NCBI GenBank assembly: GCA_021234155.1
Contig: JAJEKV010000103.1
Coordinates: 2,046,001 to 2,110,000 of the forward strand
Length of the DNA stretch: 64,000 bases
Direction: 5' to 3'
From: Isoetes taiwanensis
Lineage: Eukaryota > Streptophyta > Lycopodiopsida > Isoetales > Isoetaceae
The translations under genes were made by a program, and so were the position numbers. The first letter of the stretch is position 1. Every line of letters starts with the position of its first letter. Under the pieces are notes generated by a model that was given only the letters and a program-made list of their open reading frames with translations, was not told where the DNA came from and ran no database searches. This document shows, one piece after another, positions 33,260 through 44,929 of the stretch.

Positions 33260-34470
33260 TTAGCCAGGATTTCCATGAAATTGCAAGCGACCACCTTGAA
33301 AGTGCAGGAGCTTAAGGATGAAAAACAATTTATTTTTATGGATGAGAAGGTTTTAAGAAGTTGATGGAAGTTGCCGTGCCTGTGGGTGAGTCGTGAAACT
33401 TCGATGACGACCATGGTGAGTTTCCGGACAAGCCATCCAAAGAATTCTTTAACAAGACCGGCTCCGGTTGCTACGAGGTATGTCGAATGCAGAGGTGTCA
33501 ACAAACTTTCGATGAGATTATAGAAGGCAAGGCGTATTTAAAGGTGCAAATCAGGGTTATAGCGGAGATTTGATTGCAAACAACGGGGCAACCGACATCA
33601 GAACCCTCACTTTTATGAGGCGAGAAATTTTATCTTATGCCACAAATTTGCCGCGAAGGATTTCGATATTTGGGAGGAATTGCTTCCGTGCTTTTCCCCG
33701 ATTTGAATGAACAGAGAATCTTGGATATATCGACACCGATACTGATAACGTGAAGGCTAACTATAACAAAGGATCATACGTTAGGTAACCTACACATTTG
33801 CCTTTTTCGAGCCAATTAGGAATATTCTAAAAGCCGTAAGAGGCTAGAAAAAGAAAGGAAAAGAAAAATATTGTCATAGCGTTGACGAAGGATGGCATCC
33901 CTACTTCCTCCCAAGTGTCGAGAATGCGACATTGATATTCATTGACATCCAGAGATAAACAAGGTATGGGATTGCAAGAAATACACGATCTATTTACAAG
34001 GATAGCTACCATGACTTAATGCCAAAGTTTATCACTTGGTTATTATCATGCGCGGTGAATTTGCCCAATTGCTTGCATGTCGGAATGGGCAAATTGGTGG
34101 TGGGCTACCTATCTTTAGGTTCTTATGAAGAAATGGGATGGGAGAGCAAGCGAAGGGTGAAAGAACATCGATACTTTATTAGTCATATGTGCATTAACAG
34201 AGTGATGTTAGGTAGCACCTTTTAAATGCAAGAGAGTTGGAGCTTAAGCCTATCTCCACACCGGCAAGGCTCTAAGTCAACACCATTGCCTCCAATGCCG
34301 CTTAACAGGTAATGAGGATGCCGATGAGAAGATAAAAAAGAAATTTGAGACTCTTTTTTACAGGCAAACCAAGATTCAAATGGGCTGCAATGGAAGGAGA
34401 TCTTGTATTGAAATGTCATTTGAAAACCTCGTGACGCCTACCATATTGTTGAACAAAGCGGCGCCGAATC
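33260..34470 (+). pseudogene. Degraded middle exons of the plus-strand gene
   Basis: Short coding-looking stretches in alternating frames include FDIWEELLPCF near 33670, HDLMPKFITWLLSCAVNLPN near 34010-34070 and a basic stretch near 34350. No frame is long enough to annotate. The region is rich in CpG where frames break. Confidence 0.3.
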
Positions 34471-34471
34471 G

Positions 34472-35290
34472 ATGGTTGCGCTCGATTTCTTTTTCTTGGG
34501 ACAGCTTCTCGTGTTGCTCTTATGCAAGGCAAAAAAGCGTGGCCTTCAAAGTTCAGTAAAGTGTGCCGCTTGGATTTCGAGGGCGTTCTTGGAAACGCTT
34601 GAGAAAATGGCCAATCAAAGTACGGGGGGGTTTGAAGAAGAAGAGAAAGCAGAGAATGTTGAGCCTGATCCAGCTCTGCCCAACATCAGTATCACCCAAA
34701 ACACAGATCTATCAAAGCTGGATTCCATTTTGGAGAACCTCGATGCTAAGTCCTACGAAGAGAGAATGCAAGAAACAAAGCGCTTGCTTGAAGAGATGGA
34801 AAAAGGTATAGAAGCCCTGGAGCCCACTTTTCAAAAATTGAGTGCACTTAATAAGAAGCTTGATGGGTACATGCCTTTTTTGACAGGCGAACATAAGTTT
34901 GAATACGTGGGCTTAGAACACATGGAAACAGACCACTAGCACATGGAAGCAGACCAACAGCACATGGAAACTGACGAAGATGAGGTTCTCGGGACACAAG
35001 AGCATCAGGTACACAGCAAGAAGCAGAAGCTCTCTCATCCACAGCAGATTGCTACTGAATCCGAGAAGGAACTTATAGGCGGGAGCAGTGCAGTGGACAG
35101 TGATAAATGGGAGCCTGATTCACATCTGCAGCGCATCGCAAACGCCATAGGTGTTGAGATTCCAGAGGTCACAGGTTATTCAGAGATGGACACAACACAA
35201 GCTATGGAATTGGGTAGAGAGCATATCATCCGCATGGCCAATGAAATGGGTGTGATACCTGATCAAGTATCTGAAACACAATCAGAATAA
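34472..35290 (+). pseudogene. Unknown gene, C-terminal coiled-coil part with an in-frame TAG
   Basis: One frame covers 34472-35290, broken only by TAG at 34937-34939. It contains an acidic segment (FEEEEKAENVEPDPALP), then a predicted coiled coil (SYEERMQETKRLLEEMEKGI). A triplicated HMETD/HMEAD repeat carries the stop where neighbouring units have CAG for Gln. A basic KKQKL stretch could be a nuclear signal. The end is VIPDQVSETQSE. I recognise no family. The C-to-T stop in an otherwise open frame suggests a recently damaged gene. It is the 3' end of the transcription unit that begins near the palindrome array. Confidence 0.5.
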
Positions 35291-35400
35291 TGAATGTTGT
35301 ATATTACTTCCTTCAATGAAAATTTTGGTTTCAGGAATATGTATTACCATATCTTTTTGTCTTTAACCATATCTTTTCCATATGTTTAATGCTAAAAATA

Positions 35401-35414
35401 ATCGCGACCGCGAT
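35401..35414. promoter_or_regulatory. Palindromic site variant ATCGCGACCGCGAT
   Basis: Lies 111 bp past the end of the plus-strand gene, followed by CCTCTGTAGCA, as at other copies. A further degenerate copy, ATCGCGTTCGCGAT, lies at 35551-35564. Confidence 0.6.
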
Positions 35415-35550
35415 CCTCTGTAGCAATTATATGGCTTTAAATACTGAATTTTTTGTGATATGCTTGCTCCTCGGTACCTTATTTTAACACAATGCTCTCA
35501 TATGGTCTTAATAAAAGGCTCATTATTTTGTCTCCTTTCAGCTGCGAAAC

Positions 35551-35564
35551 ATCGCGTTCGCGAT
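35551..35564. promoter_or_regulatory. Palindromic site variant ATCGCGTTCGCGAT
   Basis: The rightmost copy of the motif family. No copy was found outside about 29.8-35.6 kb, so the sites delimit one segment. Confidence 0.5.
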
Positions 35565-38500
35565 TCTTGCGATAAGTTTGAGCATTCCCTCCTACTACAT
35601 TCTACTGGTGATGGACCTTTGCATGAGCTGTAAAAATTATATTTTCGCAGAACACTGAATCATTTGCAGAATTTGTGCAAAAAAACGCCAACTTTTACTC
35701 AGTTGGTAGCAGTTTTTGCACTGTATTGCTACCCTCTAACCTATTTCATGCTAAACGAGAATTCCAAAATTCTCTAATTAATGAAATCATGCTTATAATG
35801 GAAGTAGATGTTATTAAATCCCTACAATTATAGAAGGTTGTGAGGGTTGTCGGAATGTACAATGTGGGTGGATGTCTGCATCTTATGTGTGCACCTTATG
35901 CAAATAACGCATGCCAAATAAACTTGAATGGACCAGATAATACTGTATATTACAAATCGAACAATTGCCACTTTGCCACGTGGCGCTTTCATCCCTTTTC
36001 CGTCCATTTTCTCCTTGTTTACTCTGTTTCGATGCATGTCGGCCCCTCTGCAGATGAAGCTCCGGCAGATCGAATGGCGATGGAGCTCCACAGAATGAGT
36101 GGGTGTGGCAATGCATCTTCATATTTTTCCTTATTCCATCTGTGTTGCTTGTGATTTTTGGGCTCTTTCTTCATTTCTAGGAAGCAAGGTACTTGCTGAG
36201 CCGAATATGTTGAGCGGATGGCATTGTACATATCCTAGACCAATTAGGATTGACGTGATTATGATCCTTGTCTAAAACATATTAGCCATTTATGAAGAAT
36301 GCTTTTTGTAGTTATATATTAGTAATGGAAATTGTACAGGGCCTGTATGAATACATGCTTTCATTTTCTTAGTGAATGCATACAATAAGAATAGAGTACC
36401 CAATGGTACAAAAGGACCAATTCGTGCTTTCGAAACTCCAAATCCTAGCCTATTACCCATATGAAACAATGATACTTTGGAAAATGTTTACTACGAAGGC
36501 ATTAAGGGTAACACTATGGGCACGACACTAGTTTTGCTGGCAAATCCTAGCAATATACTCTTGTGCCCTATATCTGCCTTCCCAATGTGCAAAGAAGAAA
36601 GAAAGTGGACTTCAATGGAACATTGTAAGTATTTGCCCGTGCTCTGGTGTATTTGGGGTAAATACTGAGGGCTTGAACAGTGAATACTTGGTATTTGAAT
36701 ACCAACTATGTGCACATAGGCACTAGGTTAAACTAATAATATATTTTAAGCACAGCCTGACATACCAAAGGGCTAACCTCAAATATGGAATCGAAATAAG
36801 GAACAAACATTCATACCTTTGATTTTGCTATGATTTAAATTCTTAGGCGCACATCTTGGTTGATATAAAGTGCTTCATGTGTGTAACCTTTCCAAAGGGA
36901 TGAATACGAGCAATTGACCACTGCGTAGTCTTTGATTGGCCTGCCTACAAATTGATAACTCAAATTGGGAATATATATATAAACAGAGCAACAAACTTTC
37001 TTTCATATTATTGTTGTTTTCCGCATGCATGCAGGCAGTAACCCATATGTCAAAAGTCTTTATCTTGCTTTCATAATAGAGCTGGTAGTATCAAATCTAA
37101 AGTCATGGAGCTCGTGCTGCGTCTCTTGGTAGCTTCGAATGTGGAATTAACCATCTCAGCGCCTTTATTAATTTCATGGTATTCAATTGGCAAAGTGGCT
37201 GCCAGCCAGTCTGTTAAAGCAAACACTTAAAGGTGACCAGCCATGCCCGGTATCAAAACGGAGATTAGCTCCTGAAAATTCAAGATGCTGATGAATGGGA
37301 ATATTCAAGAATGTATTATACCAGCAGGTTTCTTGAAGGGTCTAACATTACCAATGCCACAGTTCGACTGCTAAGCGCCCCTGCTGCTTGCTGCTGCCAA
37401 ACTAGCTGAAGAAAGAGAAAGTGCACCTGAGACAGACTGTGGCAAGTAAGCCAGCATTTGTAAGTTTTAAATAAAAAAAGAGGGACAAATACAGAGACAA
37501 CGTTTACAGAGAGTACAAAAGCGTAAAATCAAAAGCATTGTATTGTTGTTTACGATAATAAAACAACACAGACCACTAAGAAACATAGAAAGTGCAAAAA
37601 GACCTAAAGATCCATAGACGTGCGCTCCATGCTGGAAGCCATAGAACAAAAAAATGGCATCAACACCATGCTCCAACAAAGCCTTAGATTTTTGAAACCG
37701 AAAACTATCAGCAGATGGCATTGCAATTCGTCCCCTCGCCATAGCCGCACCAACACTGTTAGGAGCAAGCAGATATAGATCCAAGAATAACAAATTGAGA
37801 CTCTTCTAGACAACTGCAATAAGATTAAACAATGTGTGAAACAACTATAGCACTGCATATAAAACATAGATGCTGCATGGCCCTGGCCCTATGTCGCATG
37901 ACCCTGCATCATGTTAAATTGATTTCATTCCAAGATCAAAATGCTTGTGCCTTTAAAATAATGTCACACGTTGATTTCATGCCTATTTATAAACTATACC
38001 CGCAGAGCTATTATTGCATTCTATCAGAGAGATGTGAAACTTACATGCAGTTGCAATAGTTGAGTCTTCAGTCTGATACGAGCTTGCCACAAATCTGCCA
38101 TAGATCTGTTGAGGCACGAGACTAGCCAAGACCAAGCTGAGGACAACCAACAATGTAATTTGAATGCCTTCATATTCTGATGCTCAAACTACTATTCAGG
38201 CAAAGCGGTCCGGATGAGAAATCTCTACCACGCGTATAGAAACCTCTAGAATGTCATAAAGTGTGGCTCAAAAAAACCTACTTTGGCAAAACTGAAACTA
38301 GTTCTGGTTAGTGAAGAAGCACGAATATGATCTGTGAGGGCATGATGAATTGGCAATGCAAAGGAATGGAAACCATACAAAGGAAATTCAAGTTGTAAAG
38401 AAGCCCTTTAAAAGAACGTCACACATTGATTTCATGCCCATTTTTGCTTGCTGCCATATTAGGGAAGAAGCAGAGGACTTGAACCTGAACAATTTGCCCT

Positions 38501-39325
38501 AAACCCTGCTTGCTTATGATATATTGGCACCAGGAAATGTGATGCCAACATGCCTTACTTCTCAATCTGCACAATGCAGTAAGAAACAGGGAGAGACCAC
38601 ACCGCCCAATGTAAGAAGATCACAGCCAACATTTATGCCCTTCTCATAGTCCTGCTGGGCAAAGTCTAACCACATTTGCAGCTCTCTTTTGCAGAGAACT
38701 TCATCAGGAACTTCTTCAAGCATTGTACAGAGAGTATGAGAGATTATGCCATGAATGACGTATAACATAGTAATCAAAGCAAGTTTGCTGTAACCATCTG
38801 ATACAGGAACCAAAATAAGGTCCTCTCATCGGCTAGAAATTAGCAAAACAGATCCCACAAGGCATTTCAAACCCTTTCCCAGCATCCATAGAATGTCTAA
38901 TTCTAAAAGAGCAGTTGATGGCCATACCTTCAGCCGGAAAGGGGCACATCATACTTCTTGGCCCTATCCCACCAAAACAAAGCTCAGGCCTTGATCTTCA
39001 TATGAAAGCAGAGCCCATAAAGCATTCCTGATCCTTCGCCAGCATCCTGTCCAAATGGCCCCTCACCTGGTCTTTCCGAAATCCATACAGCTGTGGACTG
39101 AGATAAGCCAGAAAGCATTTTATATTGATCCTCATCCAGGTTTCTGGATTTTTCTGAGGCCTGGTTTGTTAGGCTCTGATAGAAAATACTGTGAACTGCC
39201 GGATCTCCTATAGAATGGATGCCGGTTTGCCGGTTCGAACACAGGCGACTGGGGCTGGACCACCAACAGATGCGACCGAGCATTTACAAGCATTTACAGG
39301 AAAGAGCCAGTTTTTAGCAGTCACC
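35565..39325. other. Intergenic; G-box at 35975-35984, no gene recognised
   Basis: GCCACGTGGC at 35975-35984 is a perfect G-box core with arms, but no gene could be tied to it. A segment around GTCACACGTTGATTTCATGC (37960) recurs with changes near 38415. Minus-strand open stretches at 38562-38813 and 38984-39283 resemble no family I know and are flanked by no convincing splice pattern. Confidence 0.35.
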
Positions 39326-39400
39326 AGCATATGCTGGGCATATGCCGGCATATACCTGGATATGCCCACATAAACGAGGGTTTGCCAGGGGCAACCCAAC
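39326..39400 (+). repeat. Interspersed repeat A, copy
   Basis: GGGCATATGCCGGCATATAC and following CACATAAACGAGGG match 23399-23476. It ends with GGTTTGCCAGGGGCAACC, an inverted repeat. Confidence 0.85.
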
Positions 39401-42400
39401 AAAAAACATAAACATGAACAAAGGTTTGCCGACCCAAGAAGGCATAATAGCTAGGGTGAACATAACTACAACATTTAAGTTTTCGCTTTTTGTTTCCTAA
39501 AATCAAATTGTGTATGAATTAAATCAAACAAAAAATGTATGAGCTAATTATGATTTGATTAAATTGATTTGGTTTTAATGTCCTCGAATACCAATTGTTC
39601 TATGGGACACAAGTACAATGTGTAGCAATAAATGTCAAATAGTAGGTGCATATCACTATAGTAAAACTATCTCACTGCTAGAATAGGTAAAAGAAACAGA
39701 AGTTAATCTCGCAACTTCGCTTAAGTTCACACCGGTGAAGTGGAAGTTGGCAGAGAATGTAGAATACCAAGGGAACTGCGGTTTTGTCCATGTTGCAAGA
39801 ATGCTAGGATTGAAACATGCACTTTTAGAATGTTCGATCTTCGATGATTGAGGCTAAGAGATCAGCAGGGGATCTCTACGATGTCTCTGCAAATTTGCTT
39901 ACAATGCACGCAGCGCTACTTGGAGACTATCTTAAAGAATACCGAAGCTTTAAAAAAGAGTCTTTTGAATTTTTTTAAATTAATTGACTAGTTTGATGAT
40001 ATTGAGGCATGTAGCCTCTTATCTTAAATGTAATATGTTTTGCCTTGCCTCTTCTCTTAAAGCCTTGTAATATGGTGCGCCTTTGAACCTATGGTATGGA
40101 ACGATGTGATTAATTTAAGTCAAGTAAAGTAACCTTAGATCAAACCAAAAAGAAAAAGGAAATCATTCAAGAAACCTACTTAAGCTATGTGTTGCAGATT
40201 ATAGTACGATTTTAAAACTAGAATCTTTGCACTAAAAGTTAAAGGTAATTTGCAAGTGGCTTTCTCAAATGAAATCAACATCAAGGACGTGGAAAGACTC
40301 CTCTTTTTTTCCCTTTTTCTTTTCCTTTAAATTGAACATTGTGAGGGAACTTAGCTTCAGTCAGTCACTGTAATCTTGGGTGAATAAAACGGAGAAGAGA
40401 TAGGGAGGAATTGTGCAAATTGTCGTTATGACAATCACCTTATATAAGGAGCTCTATAGAGGGTTAGTTGTAAGAAAATCTCTCACTATTATAAGTCTAT
40501 TGCGGTGATGTTTATGGGGACTCACTTTGCAGGATAGGGAGTTTCCATTTGCTCTTTGACTTTGAGATCACAATTTTATTATCTTATTTGCCACCTGTGG
40601 AGAGAGATTATTTGGCATTGCTGACCAGAAAATATCTGTTGCTCCTGTGCAGCAAGGCTTGTCATATTGCATTCTTCATTTGTAATAAAGGTGGTGGAAT
40701 GATGTTCAAGGTTGTTCATAATAACTCAATTAGAACAAAGAACTAACGAATCTGAGTAGTCAGCTTCAGGTTTCACAGTAACATTTGCTAAAACATATCA
40801 ATATCACTTGCCCGCTTGACGTGCCAAGTAGTTCAAGCTTTTATTTCAAGCAGCAGACCTCCTGAATATGGAGGCATTCTTATCCTGATGGCTGAATAAT
40901 AGGATTGGAAACATGCATATCCTTAGTCTATTAACCAGACATCAAATGTAGGCTGGAAATTGTAACCTGACGTACCGATGTGAAAAGAATCATTATATAA
41001 TACAGAATAGGAAGGAGGGAACTCTACAGCAATATTGATGCTCGTCTTTGAAGCTCTGTGTGATATGTCATTCAATATTCCCAGCTTCTAGATGCTCTCT
41101 TTTGGGATGATTCTTGATAGGGATAAAGCTTTATAAGGTCTTCTTTCTGCAGTTGAAGACAATTTAAAGGATTGCTTCAGGACAGAAATTGCATCATTTC
41201 CCATTCTAAAAAAATTTCTATAAACAAACTACTGCAACTGAACTTACGAAAAAATACATGCTTACAGGACAGGGTCACAACTGTCGATCTAACTCTGACC
41301 ATCTTCCTAGGATATAGGGTGATATTAGTTCTTTAAAACAATGAATATAGCCTCCAGATCCTAGCAGTTTGCCAGATTGACCTATCGCACAGTCAGTTTC
41401 ATGTACTTTGGATCTCATGAAAAACCAGGTTCCATTCTCATACAGAACCATTCTGGTGCATACAATGCCAACTGAAGATAATGCAATTGTACTGAATACT
41501 CATATATCGGAATAAATTACGGAAGCATAAGATCAGAAAAAACTAAGGATGAGACCATGGTCAAAACTTGGAAAACCATAGCCCATAAAGCATGATCCTT
41601 TTTGGCATAGGAATGCTGCATCTGGAATAGATAATGTCCAGCAGACATGCTGCCACACATATACCTGCAAGAAGGAAGTGGGAATAGACGAGCATCTTAA
41701 TGACAGGAGATGCCCGTTGATGATGAATTACTTATCTCACGGAGTTAGACACAGCCTTCAATGCCGCTCTTTCAAGAAACGTAGTTCCAAGATTGACCCA
41801 AGGATCATGATTAAATACAAACTTCTCGGCTCTTCCACTCTTAGGTATGGTCTACACAATTATGGCAATTAGTTTATTTTTTTGTGATGCATGATAAAAT
41901 CGCCTGTTACACTCTGGATCGTCACTTCAACATTGAAATGCCATCGGTCCAAGACACAATGACACAATGACGGCATGCGCAAGTAAGATGTTCCTTTCTG
42001 ATTTATGCATAATTTATTTCTTACTTCTAGTGCTATCTAGCAACAGGATTGAATCATAACACAAGAAAAACCTTAAGGATTGAGCCTCACATCTGATGCA
42101 AATCAGTACATATTGCCATTGCATCCATTGTAGCTTTACAAGAGAATTATATATCACAGACCACCTCGCAACCATCCCAGCCACGTCATAATTGTACAAG
42201 CTGATAACCTAACTCGGGCATAAAATTTGTACAAGATGTTTGTAATGCCCATTAAGATCGGACAAGCATATTCAATATCCCAACCCCAGGACTATTATCA
42301 ATAGACTGGATCATTTAATAGAAAATCAGGAAGGTATACCAATTTCTAACATAAACTGGACCAAATTTATAATGCTATACAACTTATCATACAACCTCAA

Positions 42401-42649
42401 TAAGATATTCCAGATGTATTTAAGATTGGGATAGCAAAGTTTTTAAGCTGGAAGCTCAAGAACCTGTTCCAGATAATGCTCATTTAGTTTATGTAGATGG
42501 AGACCATCATGCACCTGCTAGGGGATCAGTAACAGAAGCGTGCTTAAAGTTATAAATCAGCTCTTCTAACTAATTGAATGACCCTGACATAATGGCAGAA
42601 TCATCACATAATGAAATACGGGAAGCCAAAGCAATGCATGCAGCTCAGG
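39401..42649. other. Intergenic, including the probable 3' UTR of the DUF1195-like gene
   Basis: No gene or element is recognised. The part just below 42650 is presumably the 3' UTR of the minus-strand gene; no unique polyadenylation site was identified. Confidence 0.4.
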
Positions 42650-43201
42650 CTATGTATCAGTGAGGATCTGAGAGTTTACCGGATTTCCAGTAGTCAAATC
42701 GATTTCAAATGCGTATGCTGACAACTTCGCAATTTCTTTGATAGCCTCTTCTTTGATAGCAGGGTTTTCATTTTCTAAATCTTCATATGCCGCCTCAAAT
42801 GCTTCGTACCAGAAACTATTAAGTTTTGCTCGAGAGTTGTATCGATACCGATCCCATGTATGTCTAACCAGTTTCTCTCGAAGTTCCATTTCCTATCAAT
42901 ATTATGTACTTATTAGTAACAGAAGTTCCAAAAAAAACTTCTAATCTTCAGTCTCTTCATTCAATGAAGTTGTAAAAAAGTTACAACGTTTCATTATACT
43001 TACAAGAGCATCTAGATCTGGAGACTTGTCAGAATTTTCAGCTCCAAAAGTGTACCATTTGGTTGCAAGTCCTACACTTCCCAGGAGCATAGACCAGAAT
43101 GCAAGAAAAAGAATAATAGCCAGAGCCCATGCTTTATATCGATTTTTCCCTAAACAGGAACTTGAAAATGTTGCCTCTTTAATTGTGTCTGTGTCCTTCA
43201 T
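42650..43201 (-). CDS. DUF1195-like small plant membrane protein (exons 43004-43201, 42650-42892)
   Basis: Exon 1 begins MKDTDTIKEATFSS and has one hydrophobic segment (ALAIILFLAFWSMLLGSVGL, residues about 26-45) right after the basic KNRYK. The donor is CTT-GTAAGT and the acceptor is ATAG-GAAATG, at 42893. The joined product is 146 residues, with DLDALEMELREKLVRHTWDR across the junction. Downstream it has FWYEAFEAAYEDL and EEAIKEIAKLSAYAFEIDL. A short N-terminus, one membrane span, then a conserved REK-V-H-WD...FW-EAFEAAYE-L...A-EIA block is the pattern of the plant DUF1195 family as I remember it. Its molecular function is unknown to me. The frame is clean and the splice sites canonical, so the gene looks intact. 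A further 5' UTR intron is possible upstream (43210-43580). Confidence 0.82.
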
Positions 43202-43209
43202 TTCTCTAA

Positions 43210-44929
43210 CTCAAATCTGAAGACTCGTGCAAGATTCCGTTAATCCGCTTCAAGCAATATCTCACGTCGTTTAAGACGAGGCTCTGCTAACATCCTCGTT
43301 AATCTTATCTCTATTAACCTAAAACCAACAAAATCAGGAAGCTGAAACAAAATTCACACAGCCCACCAGATCTTCACATAAAAAGAGTTATGCCCTTCAC
43401 TGGAATGTCTATATGTTTCAAATCCATAGTCGTACTGTCAAATCGATAAGAAAGGCATGCAGACAACGCCAAGAGGGCCATTGACAACAATTATGTAGCA
43501 TAACTAAGAAAAACCCAGCAATGCATGATAGAAATTACGAAATGCAAGGGCGAAAAGAGCATAATACCTATTAAGGAGCTCCCTTCTGCAGATCCAGAGT
43601 AGAATCTTCTTAAGAATGAGATGCGGCCCATTTCAGCGTAAGAAATGCACTATCCTTGAGCAATGATCCATTGGAGGGCTTAAAAAGGGAGATCAAGGCT
43701 GCAGCTGTTGTCCCGCTGTTAAAAAAACAACGGAGAAATAAATATTTTGCTAGGCAACAAATCGTCGACGTGGAAATGGCTGATAGGTTATGGCCAGAAA
43801 CTGGCAATATTTCGATCAACCAAAGTACACCGTTATCAGCCACCCTCCATGGCCAATCTATTACAAGAAAGAAACAGCTCAACAAAAACAGGCATTCTTA
43901 GGTATTTTGTCTATCATTGTAGAACTTTACAATTATTAGCCATGAAGCATAGGCTAACTAACTATACCAGATGACAAAAATATGCTAGGGGCGCTTTACA
44001 TCCGTCGTCCACAGGCATGACATCATGTTCGAGGATCGTCATAGAGACTGCCCTCTTTGCACAGGGCAAAATAGGATAAGATAAGATAAGATAAGAATTT
44101 TTACGTCCACGGAACCCAACGGGTTAAGATAGGGCACCACCGGAGGCGACAGTGCATGTAAACCATCCCTTCGAGTACCTACACACCCGAGGGTTAAATT
44201 TGTCATGTTAAAAATTTTTACTATTAACACACATGGTTTTTGTTGAGGAATTGTTAAAACCAAGGGGTTACCTTATAATAAACTAGAAACGATGCCCAGC
44301 AATGTTTTGGTTCTGTAAATGTTGCTGAGTAATGTGTTGGAGCACATCATTTGTATCATTTTTTGTAGGCATCTATAAAACAAAAGCATGATGTTTATTG
44401 TATTTAGAATAATACATTTTGTAATGCAATGGAAAATATGTCTTACCCTTACCCTTAGAGGGTTGATAACGATGACAAGCTCTTCAATAGCTAAGTTTTG
44501 TTATTATCTTCTATCTTTGGCTTAAGACACAACTAGAATCTCTAGAAATGCAAGGCTTCAAGGTTGTATATATAAGTGAAAAAGGGAAAAGGGTTCGAGC
44601 CCACAAATTGTGAGTTAAAAAAGGTTAATTAAAGATAAGGATAATTAAAAAAAAAAAATTTATGTATGGAAAAAAGATGAGTTTGTATGGACTGTCAGAT
44701 CTTCTCATGCCACTCTTAGCCATCCAAATAGGGTGGGATCCAACTCGAAGACTTATGGTATAGTTTTATCTCTCATATGTAATTTACATGATAAATTCTA
44801 TTTTTGATACCTATTTCAAATGTTGACACGTTATTGCATGGCGTGCGGTATAATTCTTAGGAAATTTTTTTGACGTGTATTGAGTTTTGTTGCTTTACTT
44901 TCAAGGCAAGTCAAGAAGGTGTGAAGCTA
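43210..44929. other. Intergenic; promoter side of the DUF1195-like gene; (ATAAG)n at 44074-44095
   Basis: No gene is assigned. The (ATAAG)4 tract resembles the pentamer tails seen at LINE 3' ends. The preceding plus-strand text reads HRDCPLCTGQ in one frame, possibly a scrap of LINE zinc-finger tail, but this is too short to claim. Confidence 0.35.

Noticed and set aside
39225-39260. tRNA-like B box (GGTTCGAACAC)
   Set aside because: No matching A box, anticodon arm or acceptor pairing around it. The same applies to GGTTCGAGCCC near 44597.
38562-39283. Exons of an additional minus-strand gene
   Set aside because: Two open stretches (83 and 99 codons) exist, but there is no family match and no coherent donor/acceptor chain. 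Kept only as a note.
44074-44095. Full LINE insertion on minus next to the (ATAAG)n tract
   Set aside because: Only the tract and a few residues reminiscent of a zinc tail are visible, too little to define an element.
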